A stretch of DNA of 64,000 bases from an uncultured Erythrobacter sp. (GTDB taxonomy: Bacteria; Pseudomonadota; Alphaproteobacteria; Sphingomonadales; Sphingomonadaceae): NCBI GenBank assembly GCA_947495695.1, contig CANLZP010000001.1:1-64000 (forward strand). Direction: 5' to 3'. A program made the translations under genes and the position numbers. Under the pieces are notes generated by a model that saw nothing but the letters and a program-made list of their open reading frames with translations, had not been told where the DNA came from and made no database searches. Each line of letters begins with the position of its first letter. The first letter of the stretch is position 1. Of the stretch, positions 26,863 through 37,300 are shown in pieces.

Positions 26863-28325
26863 GCTGGCTTCTCGGCGAGCACAGGCACGCTGATTGGCGT
26901 ATCGTCAGCTGGCCCTCGCTGCCGTGTGGGATGGGCGAAGTGCGGTGTCTTGTCCCACACAATCGCGCTGCCCATCAATGTTCGGGCATAGGCCATCACG
27001 GCTCTACGGCCAGACATGATGGCAATGATGTTGGCCACCGGCATGCGCAGGACCGCTCTAATGCCTTCGACCCTGCCATACTCGCGCGCTGTAAAGGCGA
27101 ACCGCATGATCACGCGCCAGCACAGTGCCACCAGATTGGCCCACAAGAGCGATTTCGCAAATGCCGACAGCTCGATCGGCGTGCCATAGCCCAATTGGGT
27201 GGCCGCAAACCCCAGCCCCGACAGAGCGAGCAAGACATATCCAACCATAAGAACGAAAGCCGATAGGGGGCCGCGCCGGTCGCGTAGCCGCATCCAACCC
27301 TCGACAAAATTGTTGGTCCAGCCCAACCGGTCCCAGCCTTGCAAAGCAATGCCATGAACCCATCGGGTCTTCTGCGTAATCACGTGATCCAGCCGCGCGG
27401 GGAAATAGGCGCGGGTGGCGATCAGATCACCACCGGGGGAGCGAGCCCGGATAAACCGGCAACGGCCGCCTTGGGCAGCCACGCCCATGCCCATTTCGTA
27501 ATCTTCTGTGAGTGAATCCGCTTCGAACGGCAGGCCTGTCCCATTGGTCTCGTCAGACCGCGCAGCAGCCAAACCAGCCAGCGCATGTCGCTCGACCGCG
27601 CAGCCGACACCGGCGGCAGGTAAGGCAGCGCCCAAGGCGCCACGCACCACCATCGCCTTGCCATGCGACTCGGCGAATTCCTCGCAATAATGGCTGCCAA
27701 TCCAGCGACTGTTCTTTTGGGGCAGAGGAAGCACGGGCAATTGCGCAAATGCGACTTTGTGTGACGCGCGTCCAATCGCGCGGTCCAACATGACGAGGCC
27801 GGCCTGATCGACCATGTCTTCTGCGTCATGGAACACCACCATGTGGGCCTTCCGACCCAAACGCGTTTCATCCTCACACAACGCCTGATACAGGCGATTG
27901 AGGCAATCGGCCTTGGTCGTGGGGCCAGGTCTGTCGTTGATCACCAAACGCAGGCGTGGATCATCAGGCTGAGCAGCGATCACTGCCGCGATTGTGCCGG
28001 GATCATTGGGATAGCAGCCAACATACAGCCGCAAGTTGGATTGAGGCCAAACCTTCAGCATATGCCGAATGGTATCGCCGATCACCGCGGCTTCACTCCA
28101 GGTCGGAATAAACACAGCGACTTCGCCCGACAGCTTTGCAGCGCTGATTTCTTGACGGTCAAACTTGGCCGCATCTGCCCGTCCGGTCAGCTTTAGCCAG
28201 AGCCATGTAATGTCCACGGCCAAATCATCGACCGCACCAATCAAAAAGAAAATGCCTGCAAACAGCAACAATTCGTGCTGAACAAGTGCGAACACTTGCC
28301 AGAAAGTTACCCCCCAGAAAGGCAT
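26859..28325 (-). CDS. NfrB-like membrane glycosyltransferase (GT2)
   Basis: Encodes 488 residues. An N-terminal helix (residues 12-32) is followed by a GT2 domain with VFHDAED (Asp at 167 and 170), TED at 273-275 and the processive QKTRW at 318-322, then two or three membrane helices. Sequence order and the segment GEVAVFIPTWSEAAVIGDT fit NfrB, the inner-membrane partner in the NfrAB glycan system used by phage N4. E. coli NfrB is much longer and carries a C-terminal c-di-GMP-binding MshEN domain; that domain is missing here. AAAGGGGG lies 5 nt before the ATG. Confidence 0.82.
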   Translation of the reverse strand: MPFWGVTFWQVFALVQHELLLFAGIFFLIGAVDDLAVDITWLWLKLTGRADAAKFDRQEISAAKLSGEVAVFIPTWSEAAVIGDTIRHMLKVWPQSNLRLYVGCYPNDPGTIAAVIAAQPDDPRLRLVINDRPGPTTKADCLNRLYQALCEDETRLGRKAHMVVFHDAEDMVDQAGLVMLDRAIGRASHKVAFAQLPVLPLPQKNSRWIGSHYCEEFAESHGKAMVVRGALGAALPAAGVGCAVERHALAGLAAARSDETNGTGLPFEADSLTEDYEMGMGVAAQGGRCRFIRARSPGGDLIATRAYFPARLDHVITQKTRWVHGIALQGWDRLGWTNNFVEGWMRLRDRRGPLSAFVLMVGYVLLALSGLGFAATQLGYGTPIELSAFAKSLLWANLVALCWRVIMRFAFTAREYGRVEGIRAVLRMPVANIIAIMSGRRAVMAYARTLMGSAIVWDKTPHFAHPTRQRGPADDTPISVPVLAEKPA

Positions 28326-28412
28326 ACGACCCCCTTTCCCTAAAAAAGCTGCGTAACGCGTCCACTCTTTGCTTGCAACGCGGGAAAGTTTTCGAGAGAG
28401 AGGGCAGCAACC

Positions 28413-29636
28413 ATGACCCAGAAAAATCTCCCGCGTCGTTCTTTCCTTGCACCTGTAAAAGCCCTGTTCGTTGGGGATGCATCAGCAGGCATACTTTTGA
28501 TCTTGGTAGCTGCCGCAGCGATGCTCGCGGCCAACTCGCCATTGGCGGGTGCCTATCAGGATTTGTTCTATGGCGATTTGGCCTGGACCCCGATTGCCAA
28601 GCTGGATGATCTGCATCTGTGGATCAACGATGGTTTGATGGCGATCTTCTTCTTTGTCGTCGGGCTTGAAGTAAAGCGCGAGCTAATCGCGGGGCAATTG
28701 GCCGACCCGATGAAACGCAGGTTGCCCATCGTTGCGGCGGCTGCCGGCATGTTCGTTCCAGCCGCTGTATATATGTTGGTATCAGGCGGCGGAGAATACA
28801 CCTCGGGTTGGGCCATTCCCGCGGCGACCGACATTGCATTTGCCATGGGTGTGTTGGGCCTGTTGGGCAGCCGCGTTCCTGCATCGCTGCGCCTGTTCCT
28901 GCTGACCGTTGCCATCGTTGATGACATTGGCGCAGTGATGGTCATCGCGCTGTTCTACACGCCGACTATTAAGATGGTTTGGTTGGTCGCATCGATCGTG
29001 GTCTTCGCCGTGATGGTGGGCATGAATCGCATGAAAATCAGTAGCTTCACACCGTATATTCTGGTCGCATTGGTGCTGTGGTTCTGCGTCTTGAACACCG
29101 GCGTTCACGCCACAATCGCAGGTGTGGTTGCCGCCCTTACCATCCCGATGAAGCGCAAAGACGGCAACTCTATGCTCGAACGGTTGGAGCACGGCTTGGC
29201 CCCATGGAGCGCCTATCTGATTGTCCCGATATTTGGCTTTGCCAATGCCGGGGTTTCGTTCGCGGGAATGGGTGTAGAAGCCCTGTTTGATCCGCTGCCC
29301 TACGCCATCGCTGCGGGCTTGGTTGTGGGTAAGCAGCTCGGCATTTTCACAGTGGTATTCCTGGCCGTGAAAAGTGGCTTTGCCCAGCGGCCTGACAACG
29401 CCAGTTGGATGGAAATCTATGGCGTGTCGATCCTGTGCGGGATCGGCTTTACCATGTCGCTGTTCATAGGCGGTCTGGCCTTCCCGGGCAATCAATTGCT
29501 GATTGACGAGGCGAAGATCGGTATCCTGTTGGGGTCAGCAATATCAGCCATCATGGGCTATACAGTGCTGCGTCTGACCACGAAGCACCCAGAAGAAGAT
29601 TGCAACGATCAAGGCACCCAAAAAGCCAACAGCTAA
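28413..29636 (+). CDS. nhaA: Na+/H+ antiporter NhaA
   Basis: Encodes 407 residues with about 12 helices. NhaA exchanges two protons for one sodium ion. Diagnostic stretches are FFFVVGLEVKREL, PAATDIAFAMGVL and LLTVAIVDDIGAVMVIA, whose paired aspartates form the ion site, and ILCGIGFTMSLFIG near the end. The ATG at 28413 has GAGAGAGGG about 8 nt upstream. It is divergent from nfrB across 87 nt. A pH/sodium role fits a marine sphingomonad. Confidence 0.96.
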   Translation: MTQKNLPRRSFLAPVKALFVGDASAGILLILVAAAAMLAANSPLAGAYQDLFYGDLAWTPIAKLDDLHLWINDGLMAIFFFVVGLEVKRELIAGQLADPMKRRLPIVAAAAGMFVPAAVYMLVSGGGEYTSGWAIPAATDIAFAMGVLGLLGSRVPASLRLFLLTVAIVDDIGAVMVIALFYTPTIKMVWLVASIVVFAVMVGMNRMKISSFTPYILVALVLWFCVLNTGVHATIAGVVAALTIPMKRKDGNSMLERLEHGLAPWSAYLIVPIFGFANAGVSFAGMGVEALFDPLPYAIAAGLVVGKQLGIFTVVFLAVKSGFAQRPDNASWMEIYGVSILCGIGFTMSLFIGGLAFPGNQLLIDEAKIGILLGSAISAIMGYTVLRLTTKHPEEDCNDQGTQKANS

Positions 29637-29716
29637 TGGGGGCATCTGACCTGATCAGAGCCCCTATTAAAAGATGGTAATCGGTGGATAGCCTGCGCCA
29701 AAGCAGGCTTGTTGCC

Positions 29717-30154
29717 TCACCAGCTTCCGGTGTTTTCCATGCTGGCCCATGGCTCCTTGGGCTCGAGCGATCCTTGTTGGAGAAGCTCGACCGAAATGCC
29801 GTCGGGTGATTTAACGAAAGCCATATGCCCATCGCGCGGGGGTCGATTGATTGTGACCCCGGCATCCATCAGACGTTGGCACGTTTCGTAAATGTCATCG
29901 ACGCGATAGGCCAAATGGCCAAAATTGCGGCCGCCATCATATTCTTCAGCAGCGCTGCCATCTTCTGCTGGCCAATTATAGGTCAATTCAATCTCGGCCA
30001 CATCTTCCTGTCCCGGTGCTGCCATAAAAATCAGCGTGAAACGGCCTGCCTCGATATCGAAGCGACGCACTTCCTCCAGACCAATCAGTCTGAAGAAATC
30101 GACCGTGGCATCGGGATCGGACACACGAATCATGGAATGGAGAAATTTGACCAT
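29717..30154 (-). CDS. gloA: Lactoylglutathione lyase (glyoxalase I), VOC family
   Basis: Encodes 145 residues. All four metal ligands of Ni/Zn glyoxalase I are in place: His6, Glu56, His80 and Glu123, with spacing close to E. coli GloA. It isomerises the methylglyoxal-glutathione hemithioacetal to S-lactoylglutathione. MVKFLHSMIRVSDPDATVDFF and NFGHLAYRVDDI are typical. It is monocistronic. A related methylmalonyl-CoA epimerase function is less likely given the ligand pattern and length. Confidence 0.88.
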   Translation of the reverse strand: MVKFLHSMIRVSDPDATVDFFRLIGLEEVRRFDIEAGRFTLIFMAAPGQEDVAEIELTYNWPAEDGSAAEEYDGGRNFGHLAYRVDDIYETCQRLMDAGVTINRPPRDGHMAFVKSPDGISVELLQQGSLEPKEPWASMENTGSW

Positions 30155-30238
30155 TGTTTAGCAAAGCCTCGTTCAAAATCAGTTCATCGATGAAATAGCA
30201 CTGTTCATCGCATCGAATGGGTGCAGACGGAGGATGCA

Positions 30239-30994
30239 ATGAACGCAGAGAATGAGCAAGCAACAGTTGAGCAACGCGGCGGTTTCTTCAAAGATCCGGT
30301 CACCCTGCGCTGGCTGTCCACTGCCGCAATTGCCGCTGCCGGGCTTGTGCTGGGCGGGTATCTGTTGGGCGATGGACTGCTGCGCGCGAAGGAATCCGAG
30401 CGCACAGTCACTGTGCGCGGCTTGGCAGAGCGAAACGTAACCGCTGATCTAGCGACCTGGACAATCTCCTATTCCTCCACCTCAACCAACCTTTCAAACG
30501 CACAGGCGAAGGTGCGCCGAGACACGCAGGCAATCGAACAGTTTTTTGATGGGCTGGGCTTCCCCGAAGATGCGTTGCAACCAACCGGCGCCAATGTCTC
30601 CAGCCACACGCGCCAAGGCGTAACCCATTACACCGTGCGACAAAGGCTGGCCCTGCGCACGCAGGACATAGAGCGGGCGCAAAAGGCCGTCGCCAGCCAA
30701 TTCGAACTGGTCAATGATGGCGTTTTTTTGGAAGAGGGGTCGGGCATGGCCTTCACCTTCACCCGGCTTAACGACATCAAGCCAGAGATGGTGGCCGAGG
30801 CAACCAAAGATGCCCGCGCCTCGGCAGAACAGTTTGCCCAAGATAGCGGTGCGCAAGTGGGCGCCATCCGTGATGCAACTCAAGGATATTTCAGCATAGA
30901 AGGCCGCGATGGAGATTCGGGCGGATGGGGTGTCAGCGATTCGCCCTATAAGAAGGTGCGCGTGGTCACCACGGTCCACTTCTCCCTCGGCTGA
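30239..30994 (+). CDS. SIMPL domain (DUF541) protein
   Basis: Encodes 251 residues: one N-terminal membrane helix (around residues 26-46), then a periplasmic SIMPL domain starting SERTVTVRGLAERNVTADLATW and ending with the typical last strand KKVRVVTTVHFSLG. The family includes BP26/OMP28 and E. coli YggE, linked to envelope and oxidative stress, but the mechanism is unclear. I choose ATG 30239 because GGAGG lies 5 nt before it, over an in-frame GTG at 30221. Confidence 0.88.
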   Translation: MNAENEQATVEQRGGFFKDPVTLRWLSTAAIAAAGLVLGGYLLGDGLLRAKESERTVTVRGLAERNVTADLATWTISYSSTSTNLSNAQAKVRRDTQAIEQFFDGLGFPEDALQPTGANVSSHTRQGVTHYTVRQRLALRTQDIERAQKAVASQFELVNDGVFLEEGSGMAFTFTRLNDIKPEMVAEATKDARASAEQFAQDSGAQVGAIRDATQGYFSIEGRDGDSGGWGVSDSPYKKVRVVTTVHFSLG

Positions 30995-31024
30995 TTTGGC
31001 CAGATTTCCTTCGCTGTAAATGGG

Positions 31025-31060
31025 AAAAAGGGCGCAGATCAGTGATGATCCACGCCCCGT
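31025..31060 (-). terminator. Rho-independent terminator of the TorF gene
   Basis: GGGCG-CA-GATC (31030-31040) pairs with GATC-CA-CGCCC (31047-31057), loop of 6 nt. On the minus strand it is followed by CTTTTTCCC. It lies between the convergent SIMPL and TorF genes and may serve both. Confidence 0.7.
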
Positions 31061-31103
31061 TCCTCATGCGATCAAGCGTTACACTTTGATCAAAAGTCCG
31101 CGA

Positions 31104-31964
31104 TCAGAAACTCGCACTTAGCGTGAACACGATGGCGTCGTCTGTGAATACGCCACCCGGATCGATCAATCCGTCGCCTTCAACACCAACATAAGAAACC
31201 CCAACGCTTAGCGGGCTGGCGAGAGCAGCTTCAACGCCAATCGACCAGTCAAATGCTTTGCCGTCATCGGTAAAGGTCAAGAAACCGTCGGTATAACCAA
31301 GGTGACCCGTTAATGTCAGCGACGTTTCCGGGATGCCAAATCCGATATCTGTATAGAGATACAGATTGTCAGTGCTGCCAAGCGATGCTTGATCGGGAGC
31401 ATAGGCGATCCCTGCCGTCAGTTCGGCTGGTCCCAGACCAAAGCCGAGCGAGCCATAAACCTCGAAATAGTCGGTTTCAGCGCCAGACACGGCATCGGGG
31501 TAAAGGTAATAGATACCGCCGATGTCATAGCTCAGACCTTCGCCCAATGACCCGCCAAAGCCGGCATAAACATCCAGCTCTGTAGAGCCAAAGCCGACTG
31601 TATCATCGTCAAGGTTGGAGGCCCAAGTGCCAATATAGAAACCTGAACTGTGAGAGAAATCGACACCGCCCTGGATGGCAAGATTGCCACCAGAAAGGTC
31701 TACGCCGCGGAAACGATATTCAGAGGCGAGCGCGACATTTGCAGAAATTTCAAAACCGCTGTCACCACCAACTGAGCTGGCGGTGTCGGCTTTGACTTCT
31801 TCGATGGCACGATCAAAATCGGCGTCTGAAATCTCCTCGGAAAGTACGAGCGTGGTTGCGCTTGAATTCTCTTCAGATGATTCTTCAGCCAATGCCGGTG
31901 TAGCCGCAAAGGCGAGACCGGTAGCGAAACTTGCAGCCATGAGGCCGCGGATGGACGTGAGCAT
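31104..31964 (-). CDS. TorF family putative porin
   Basis: Encodes 286 residues. A signal peptide ends at TPALA/EE, an acidic segment follows (residues 27-60), and then a beta barrel begins with ISANVALASEYRFRGVDLSGGNLAIQGG, the signature of the TIGR02001 (gcw_chp)/TorF family, ending in phenylalanine (FTLSASF). It is presumably an outer-membrane channel with unknown substrate. AAGGAAG sits 5 nt before the ATG. The long acidic N-terminal segment is unusual for a porin. Confidence 0.82.
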   Translation of the reverse strand: MLTSIRGLMAASFATGLAFAATPALAEESSEENSSATTLVLSEEISDADFDRAIEEVKADTASSVGGDSGFEISANVALASEYRFRGVDLSGGNLAIQGGVDFSHSSGFYIGTWASNLDDDTVGFGSTELDVYAGFGGSLGEGLSYDIGGIYYLYPDAVSGAETDYFEVYGSLGFGLGPAELTAGIAYAPDQASLGSTDNLYLYTDIGFGIPETSLTLTGHLGYTDGFLTFTDDGKAFDWSIGVEAALASPLSVGVSYVGVEGDGLIDPGGVFTDDAIVFTLSASF

Positions 31965-32225
31965 TACAACTTCCTTACTTTTGTTGTTGCTTCGTCCCGC
32001 CTGCGTACCCAGCGGTCACTTCTTTTGATTGAGTGATCTCACTTGAGTGCGAAACAATCGTGCACAAAAACGCTGCACTGCACAAGAGAAATTACAAGCA
32101 TTCGAATGCCAATCCATTTGTGTGGGTTTTTTGCACCACAGAAACAGCGTCAAGATTGGCCGCGTCAGTTGCTGTTCAGCCCGCGGTGGCTTAAGGCGCG
32201 CTGGAACAACGACCACAACATTTTT

Positions 32226-33035
32226 ATGATGCTCGATCCTTTGAAAAATCTCTTTCGCTCCCGCAGCAAAAAGCCCGCTTTGCCGCATACGCCGGAAGGC
32301 GAGCGCTATTATGTGGTGGGCGACATCCATGGGCGACTCGATCTGTATTCCGCATTGGTCGACGCGATCGAGAACGATATCGCAGCGCAAGATCCTGTCG
32401 ATGTGCGCATCATCTTGCTGGGTGATCTGGTTGATCGCGGTGCCGACAGCGCTGGCGTGATCCGCCTCAGCCGGAAGTGGCAAAAGACCCGGAACATTCG
32501 CATCCTTGCCGGCAATCACGAGGAAATGTTCCTCCAGTCTTTCGACGACCAAGACGTCCTGCGTCACTTTCTCAAGCATGGCGGACGAGAAACTTTGCTC
32601 AGCTATGGCATTCCATCGAAGCAGTTCAACGCGCTTTCGGTAGAAGAATTGCACGAAAAACTGCCAGACATAGTACCACAGAAAGATCGCGACTATCTGG
32701 CCGCCTTCGAGGAAATGATCATCGCTGGCGACTATGTTTTCGTCCACGCCGGGATCGATCCCGAGCGGCCATTGGATAAACAAAAGCGCCGCGACATGCT
32801 GTGGATCCGCGACCGCTTTCTGAAACACGAAGGGCCGCTGCCCAAGGTCGTGGTGCATGGCCATACAATATTTGACGATATACAAGATCGTGGCAGCCGG
32901 ATCGGTGTGGACACCGGAGCCTTTCGAACCGGCGTTCTGACCGCGCTGGTGCTGGAAGGCGATAGCAAGCGCGCTATCAAAGCCGTCGAAACCGATGGCG
33001 CGATCAAAATCGCTAATGAGGATTTGAACCGATGA
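32226..33035 (+). CDS. PPP-type metallophosphoesterase (serine/threonine phosphatase-like)
   Basis: Encodes 269 residues. The metal-site motifs are complete and in order: YVVGDIHGRLD (around 28-38), LLGDLVDRG, LAGNHEEM, and later FVHAGI and VVHGHTI. This is the PPP family of phage lambda phosphatase, PrpA/PrpB and ApaH; substrate could be phosphoprotein or Ap4A. I choose ATG 32226, which starts MMLDPLKNLF, because the 61 upstream in-frame residues look random; no strong Shine-Dalgarno sequence is present. The stop overlaps ugd by 4 nt. Confidence 0.86.
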   Translation: MMLDPLKNLFRSRSKKPALPHTPEGERYYVVGDIHGRLDLYSALVDAIENDIAAQDPVDVRIILLGDLVDRGADSAGVIRLSRKWQKTRNIRILAGNHEEMFLQSFDDQDVLRHFLKHGGRETLLSYGIPSKQFNALSVEELHEKLPDIVPQKDRDYLAAFEEMIIAGDYVFVHAGIDPERPLDKQKRRDMLWIRDRFLKHEGPLPKVVVHGHTIFDDIQDRGSRIGVDTGAFRTGVLTALVLEGDSKRAIKAVETDGAIKIANEDLNR

Positions 33036-34342
33036 AAATTGCGATGGTGGGATCAGGCTATGTTGGTCTTGTGTCAGGCGCATGTTTTGCCGATTTCGGC
33101 CACGATGTTGTCTGTATCGACAAGGACCAGTCCAAGATCGACCTGCTGCATGACGGGGTGATGCCGATTTACGAACCCGGCCTTGATGCATTGGTCGAAA
33201 GCAATGTGAAGTCCGGCAGCTTGACCTTCACCACCGATCTGGCCGAGGGAATAAAGGATGCTCAGGCGATCTTCATCGCAGTTGGCACCCCGAGCCGGCG
33301 CGGCGATGGCCACGCTGACCTGACCTTTGTATATCAGGTCGCGCGCGAAGTGGGCGAGCATTTGGCCAATGACGCTGTAATCGTGACCAAATCGACCGTG
33401 CCCGTCGGCACAGGTGACGAAGTGGAACGGATCTTGGCCGATAGCGGTACCAAGCACCAATTCTCGGTTGTCTCTAACCCGGAATTCCTGCGCGAAGGCG
33501 CGGCGATCCGCGATTTCAAGCGCCCCGACCGGATCGTGATTGGGGCAGAAGAAGAATTTGGCCGTAACATTATGCGCGAGGTATATCGCCCGCTATTCCT
33601 TAATGAATCGCCGATCCTGTTCGTCAACCGACGCTCCAGCGAATTGATCAAATATGCGGCCAATGCCTTCCTCGCGACCAAGATCACCTTCATCAATGAA
33701 ATGGCCGATCTGTGCGAGCAAGTGGGCGCGGATGTACAGGATGTTTCGCGCGGGATTGGCATGGACAATCGCATCGGACCGAAATTCCTGCACGCCGGGC
33801 CCGGCTATGGCGGATCATGCTTTCCCAAGGACACCTTGGCGCTGCTTAAAACTGCCGAGGATTATGAAAGCCCAATTCGCATTGTAGAGGCCGTGGTAAA
33901 GGTCAATGAGAGCCGCAAGCGCGCGATGGGACGCAAAGTCTTGGAAGCCTTGGGCGGAGCCGACACGGCGCGCGGAAAGAAGGTCGCTTTGCTGGGCCTG
34001 ACGTTCAAGCCCAACACCGATGACATGCGCGATTCTCCTGCAATTGCTATTGCGCAAACCTTACACGATGCAGGGGTAGAGATCGCCGCTTATGATCCAG
34101 AGGGTATGGAGCAGGCCAAGCCGCTGATGCCCGACGTGACCATGTGTTCAAATCCCTACGACGCGATTGAAGGCGCCAACGTGGTGGCCATTGTTACTGA
34201 GTGGGATACGTTCCGCGCGCTCGATCTGAACCGGATGAAAGAATTGGCGCAAGACCCTGTTCTGGTCGATCTGCGCAATATCTATCAACCCTCTGATGTG
34301 CGATCAGCAGGCTTTACCTATGTGAGTATCGGACGGGACTAA
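33032..34342 (+). CDS. ugd: UDP-glucose 6-dehydrogenase
   Basis: Encodes 436 residues. The NAD-binding motif is MVGSGYVGLVSGACFADFG at the N-terminus and the catalytic cysteine is Cys263 in GPGYGGSCFPKDT. The C-terminal UDP-binding domain has LTFKPNTDDMRDSPA. It oxidises UDP-glucose to UDP-glucuronate for exopolysaccharide or glycosphingolipid synthesis. The latter is the hallmark envelope lipid of sphingomonads, so glucuronosyl donor supply is a reasonable inferred role. ATGA overlap with the phosphatase gene implies joint expression. Confidence 0.95.
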   Translation: MKIAMVGSGYVGLVSGACFADFGHDVVCIDKDQSKIDLLHDGVMPIYEPGLDALVESNVKSGSLTFTTDLAEGIKDAQAIFIAVGTPSRRGDGHADLTFVYQVAREVGEHLANDAVIVTKSTVPVGTGDEVERILADSGTKHQFSVVSNPEFLREGAAIRDFKRPDRIVIGAEEEFGRNIMREVYRPLFLNESPILFVNRRSSELIKYAANAFLATKITFINEMADLCEQVGADVQDVSRGIGMDNRIGPKFLHAGPGYGGSCFPKDTLALLKTAEDYESPIRIVEAVVKVNESRKRAMGRKVLEALGGADTARGKKVALLGLTFKPNTDDMRDSPAIAIAQTLHDAGVEIAAYDPEGMEQAKPLMPDVTMCSNPYDAIEGANVVAIVTEWDTFRALDLNRMKELAQDPVLVDLRNIYQPSDVRSAGFTYVSIGRD

Positions 34343-34385
34343 GCCCGCCCGATATCTCGAGTTCGTATACCCAGAGTCGCTACGC

Positions 34386-37300
34386 CTATTTCCCGATTTG
34401 CGTCGGATAGGGCGGCGCGGGGCGCGCAGGCGGCGGGTTTTGGTCCAGTTGCTCCATGACGACTGAAATGGCCGCTTCCAACTGCGTGTCTTGCCCGCCA
34501 TCCAGCGCAATCGGGTCCAGCTCGACGCGAATGTCTGGCGCAACGCCTTCATTCTCGACTGTGTAACGTCCGTTTCGGTCGAAGAAGCGGAAGAACGGAA
34601 CGGTTAAGAAGCCGCCATCGATCAGACTGGGGTTTGTGCTGATGCCGATCAGCCCGCCCCATGTGCGTGTCCCGATCAGCGTGCCCAACCCGCTTTCGCG
34701 GAAGGCATAAGGCATCCAGTCTCCGCCCGAGCCTGCGTCTTGATCGATCAGCATGACTTTCGGACCGTAAATTCCGCCGCCCGGCGTCGCCCAGTTCCCG
34801 CCTTCGCGATCTTTCCAGCCCGACATATATTTCCGGCTCAGAACATCGATGATGTAATTTGCCGCTTGGCCGCCGCCGTTGGATCGCTCGTCCAGAATCA
34901 ATGCCTGCTTGTCCGTCTGCGAGAAATACATCCGGTTGAAGAAGGTGTACCCATCCCCCGCCGTGTTGGGCATATAGACATAGGCGACCTTACCGCCGCT
35001 AGCCTGATCCACCCGCTTGCGATTGTCTTCAATCCAAGACCACAGGCGCAATTGCCGCTCGCTTCCGGCAGGTTCAACCGTTGACGTCCTGCGTGTGCCA
35101 GCTGGCGTACTGGCCACGGTCAAGGCGACTTGCGACCCAGCAGAGCCAGACAAAGCAGCATAGATATTGTCGCTGGAGGTTAACTCCTGGCCGTTGACTG
35201 CGATAATGTAATCACCCTGGTTCACATCGACACCTGGCGCAGCCAAGGGCGCTGACAAGAACGGGTTCCATTGCTCTCCGGTAAAGATCCGCTTGATCCG
35301 ATAGCGGCCGTTCTCAATCGCGATGTCTGCGCCCAATAGGCCTGGCGATGCTGAGCTGTTGTCGTAAACATCCCCGCCGCCAATGTAATTGTGGCCAACG
35401 CCCATCTCGCCCGACATTTCGACCAGCAATTCGTTCAAATCTTCGCGCCGACCCAGGTGCGGGAGGAACGGTTCAAACTTCGCGCGAACTCCGGCCCAAT
35501 CCAGACCATGCATATTGGGATCGTAGAAATATTCTTTCTCCATCCGCCACACATCACCAAAGATTTGGGTCCATTCGGCCAACGGATCGACATTCATCCG
35601 AACGCCGGACATGCCAACCGGCTCTTGCTCCAATTTCTCGCCTGCATCGGCTGTCGCCAGGCTGCCATCGCTCTTGGTAAGCAGCAGTTTGGCCCCCTTC
35701 GCATCGGTGGAAACCGCAGTGATCCCGGAACCAACCGACTTGGCCTCCCGCTCTTCAAAATCGAACCGCATCAATTTGTTGTTTTCTGCCCCGCTGCCCG
35801 GCCCGGTGGACACGCCAGCCTGGACTTGTTCGACAAAGAACAGCGATCCATCCTTGGCGGTCGCAAGGCTGGAGTAAAAAGCTTCTGGCACAGGAAGCGA
35901 AACAATCCGGTTCGCGACATTCGCGGGCGAAACCGCAACGCCGCTGTCCTTTTTGTCGCTATCCTTCTCCTCGTCATCATCATCCGATGTGTCGGCTTCT
36001 TCATTGGCCAACACTGGCGCGAGCGGCGACTTGCCATCAGCCTCTAGCACTGCGGCATAGATGCCTGCGCGATAGGGACGGTCCTGCGTCGTCATGTCCA
36101 ATCCGGCAAATACTGTCCCGGCATTGGTCGATGCTGTGAAGAACAGCAGCTTGCCATCTTTCGAGAAAACGGGCGAACCAATGTCCGCAAAATTGCCGCT
36201 GACCGGATGGCTGGTGCGCGTGTTCAAGTCATACAGATGCAAGCTCGCATTGGCATTGGCGCCGCGCTCTGTGTAGCTGATCCAGCGTCCTTTGGGCGAC
36301 ATGCTGGCGTCAAAATCACCGTTGCGCCAACCGCTCGATGCGATTTGCCAACTGGTTCCGGTGGTAACATCCAGCCCATGTAAGGTCAGCTTGTTGGAAG
36401 CATAGACAATGGTCTTACCCTCGTTGCCCCAACCAACCAGCTGATAGAAATGCTCACCAAGGGCAATCGTGCGAGCAGGCTTGATTCCGCTTTGGTCCTC
36501 AATCACCAAAGTCTGACCCGAACCATTGTCGTTGATATAGGCGATCTGCGTGCCGTCCTCGGACCAGATTGCACCGTAATCACGCTCAGACGCGCTTTGC
36601 GAGATATTGCGCGTGGCCCCCTTGTCTGTTGGAACGGTGAAAACCTCGCCGCGCGCAGTCACCGCTACGCGCTTGCCCGAGGGTGAAATCGCCGCAGACG
36701 TCATCTGCTCGCTAACGTTTTTCCAACCAGCCTGGCGCGCGGGCAAATCGGCCACCAATGAGATGGGCAAGCTCGATGTCGCACCACTGGCAACATCGAA
36801 CGAATGGAACACGCCGCCCGCTTCATAGACGATACGTCCGTTCTTGGCGGTGATGTTGCGAATATCCCAATCTGCCACTGTGGTCAGTTGGGAAAGCTCG
36901 CCCGATGCGGGGTCAAAGCTGAAGATGTTGGACCGTGTGTTCCACCGGTCGGATAGGAAATAGAGTTTGCCATCCATCCACACCGGATCAAATTCGGTCG
37001 TGCGGTCACCGGGAATGGTGACCATTGTATCGGCATCGAAATCGATCAATTGCAACGAAGGAGCCAAGCCACCGCGATATCCTCGCCAGCCGTTCACGCC
37101 GCCTGTCAAATTCGCATTGCCCGATCGCCATGGAACATTGGCGAAGGTGCGGCCGGTTTCATCATAGCTTCCGCCAGTGACAACCGCCTCAGACACCTTG
37201 GCGGGCAATCCGCCATCCAGCGAGACATGGAACAATTGACCCGAGCGGCCAGAGCGCACTTCGCGCGCCGAAACCATCGCAACGCCGGTGCCATCGGGCG

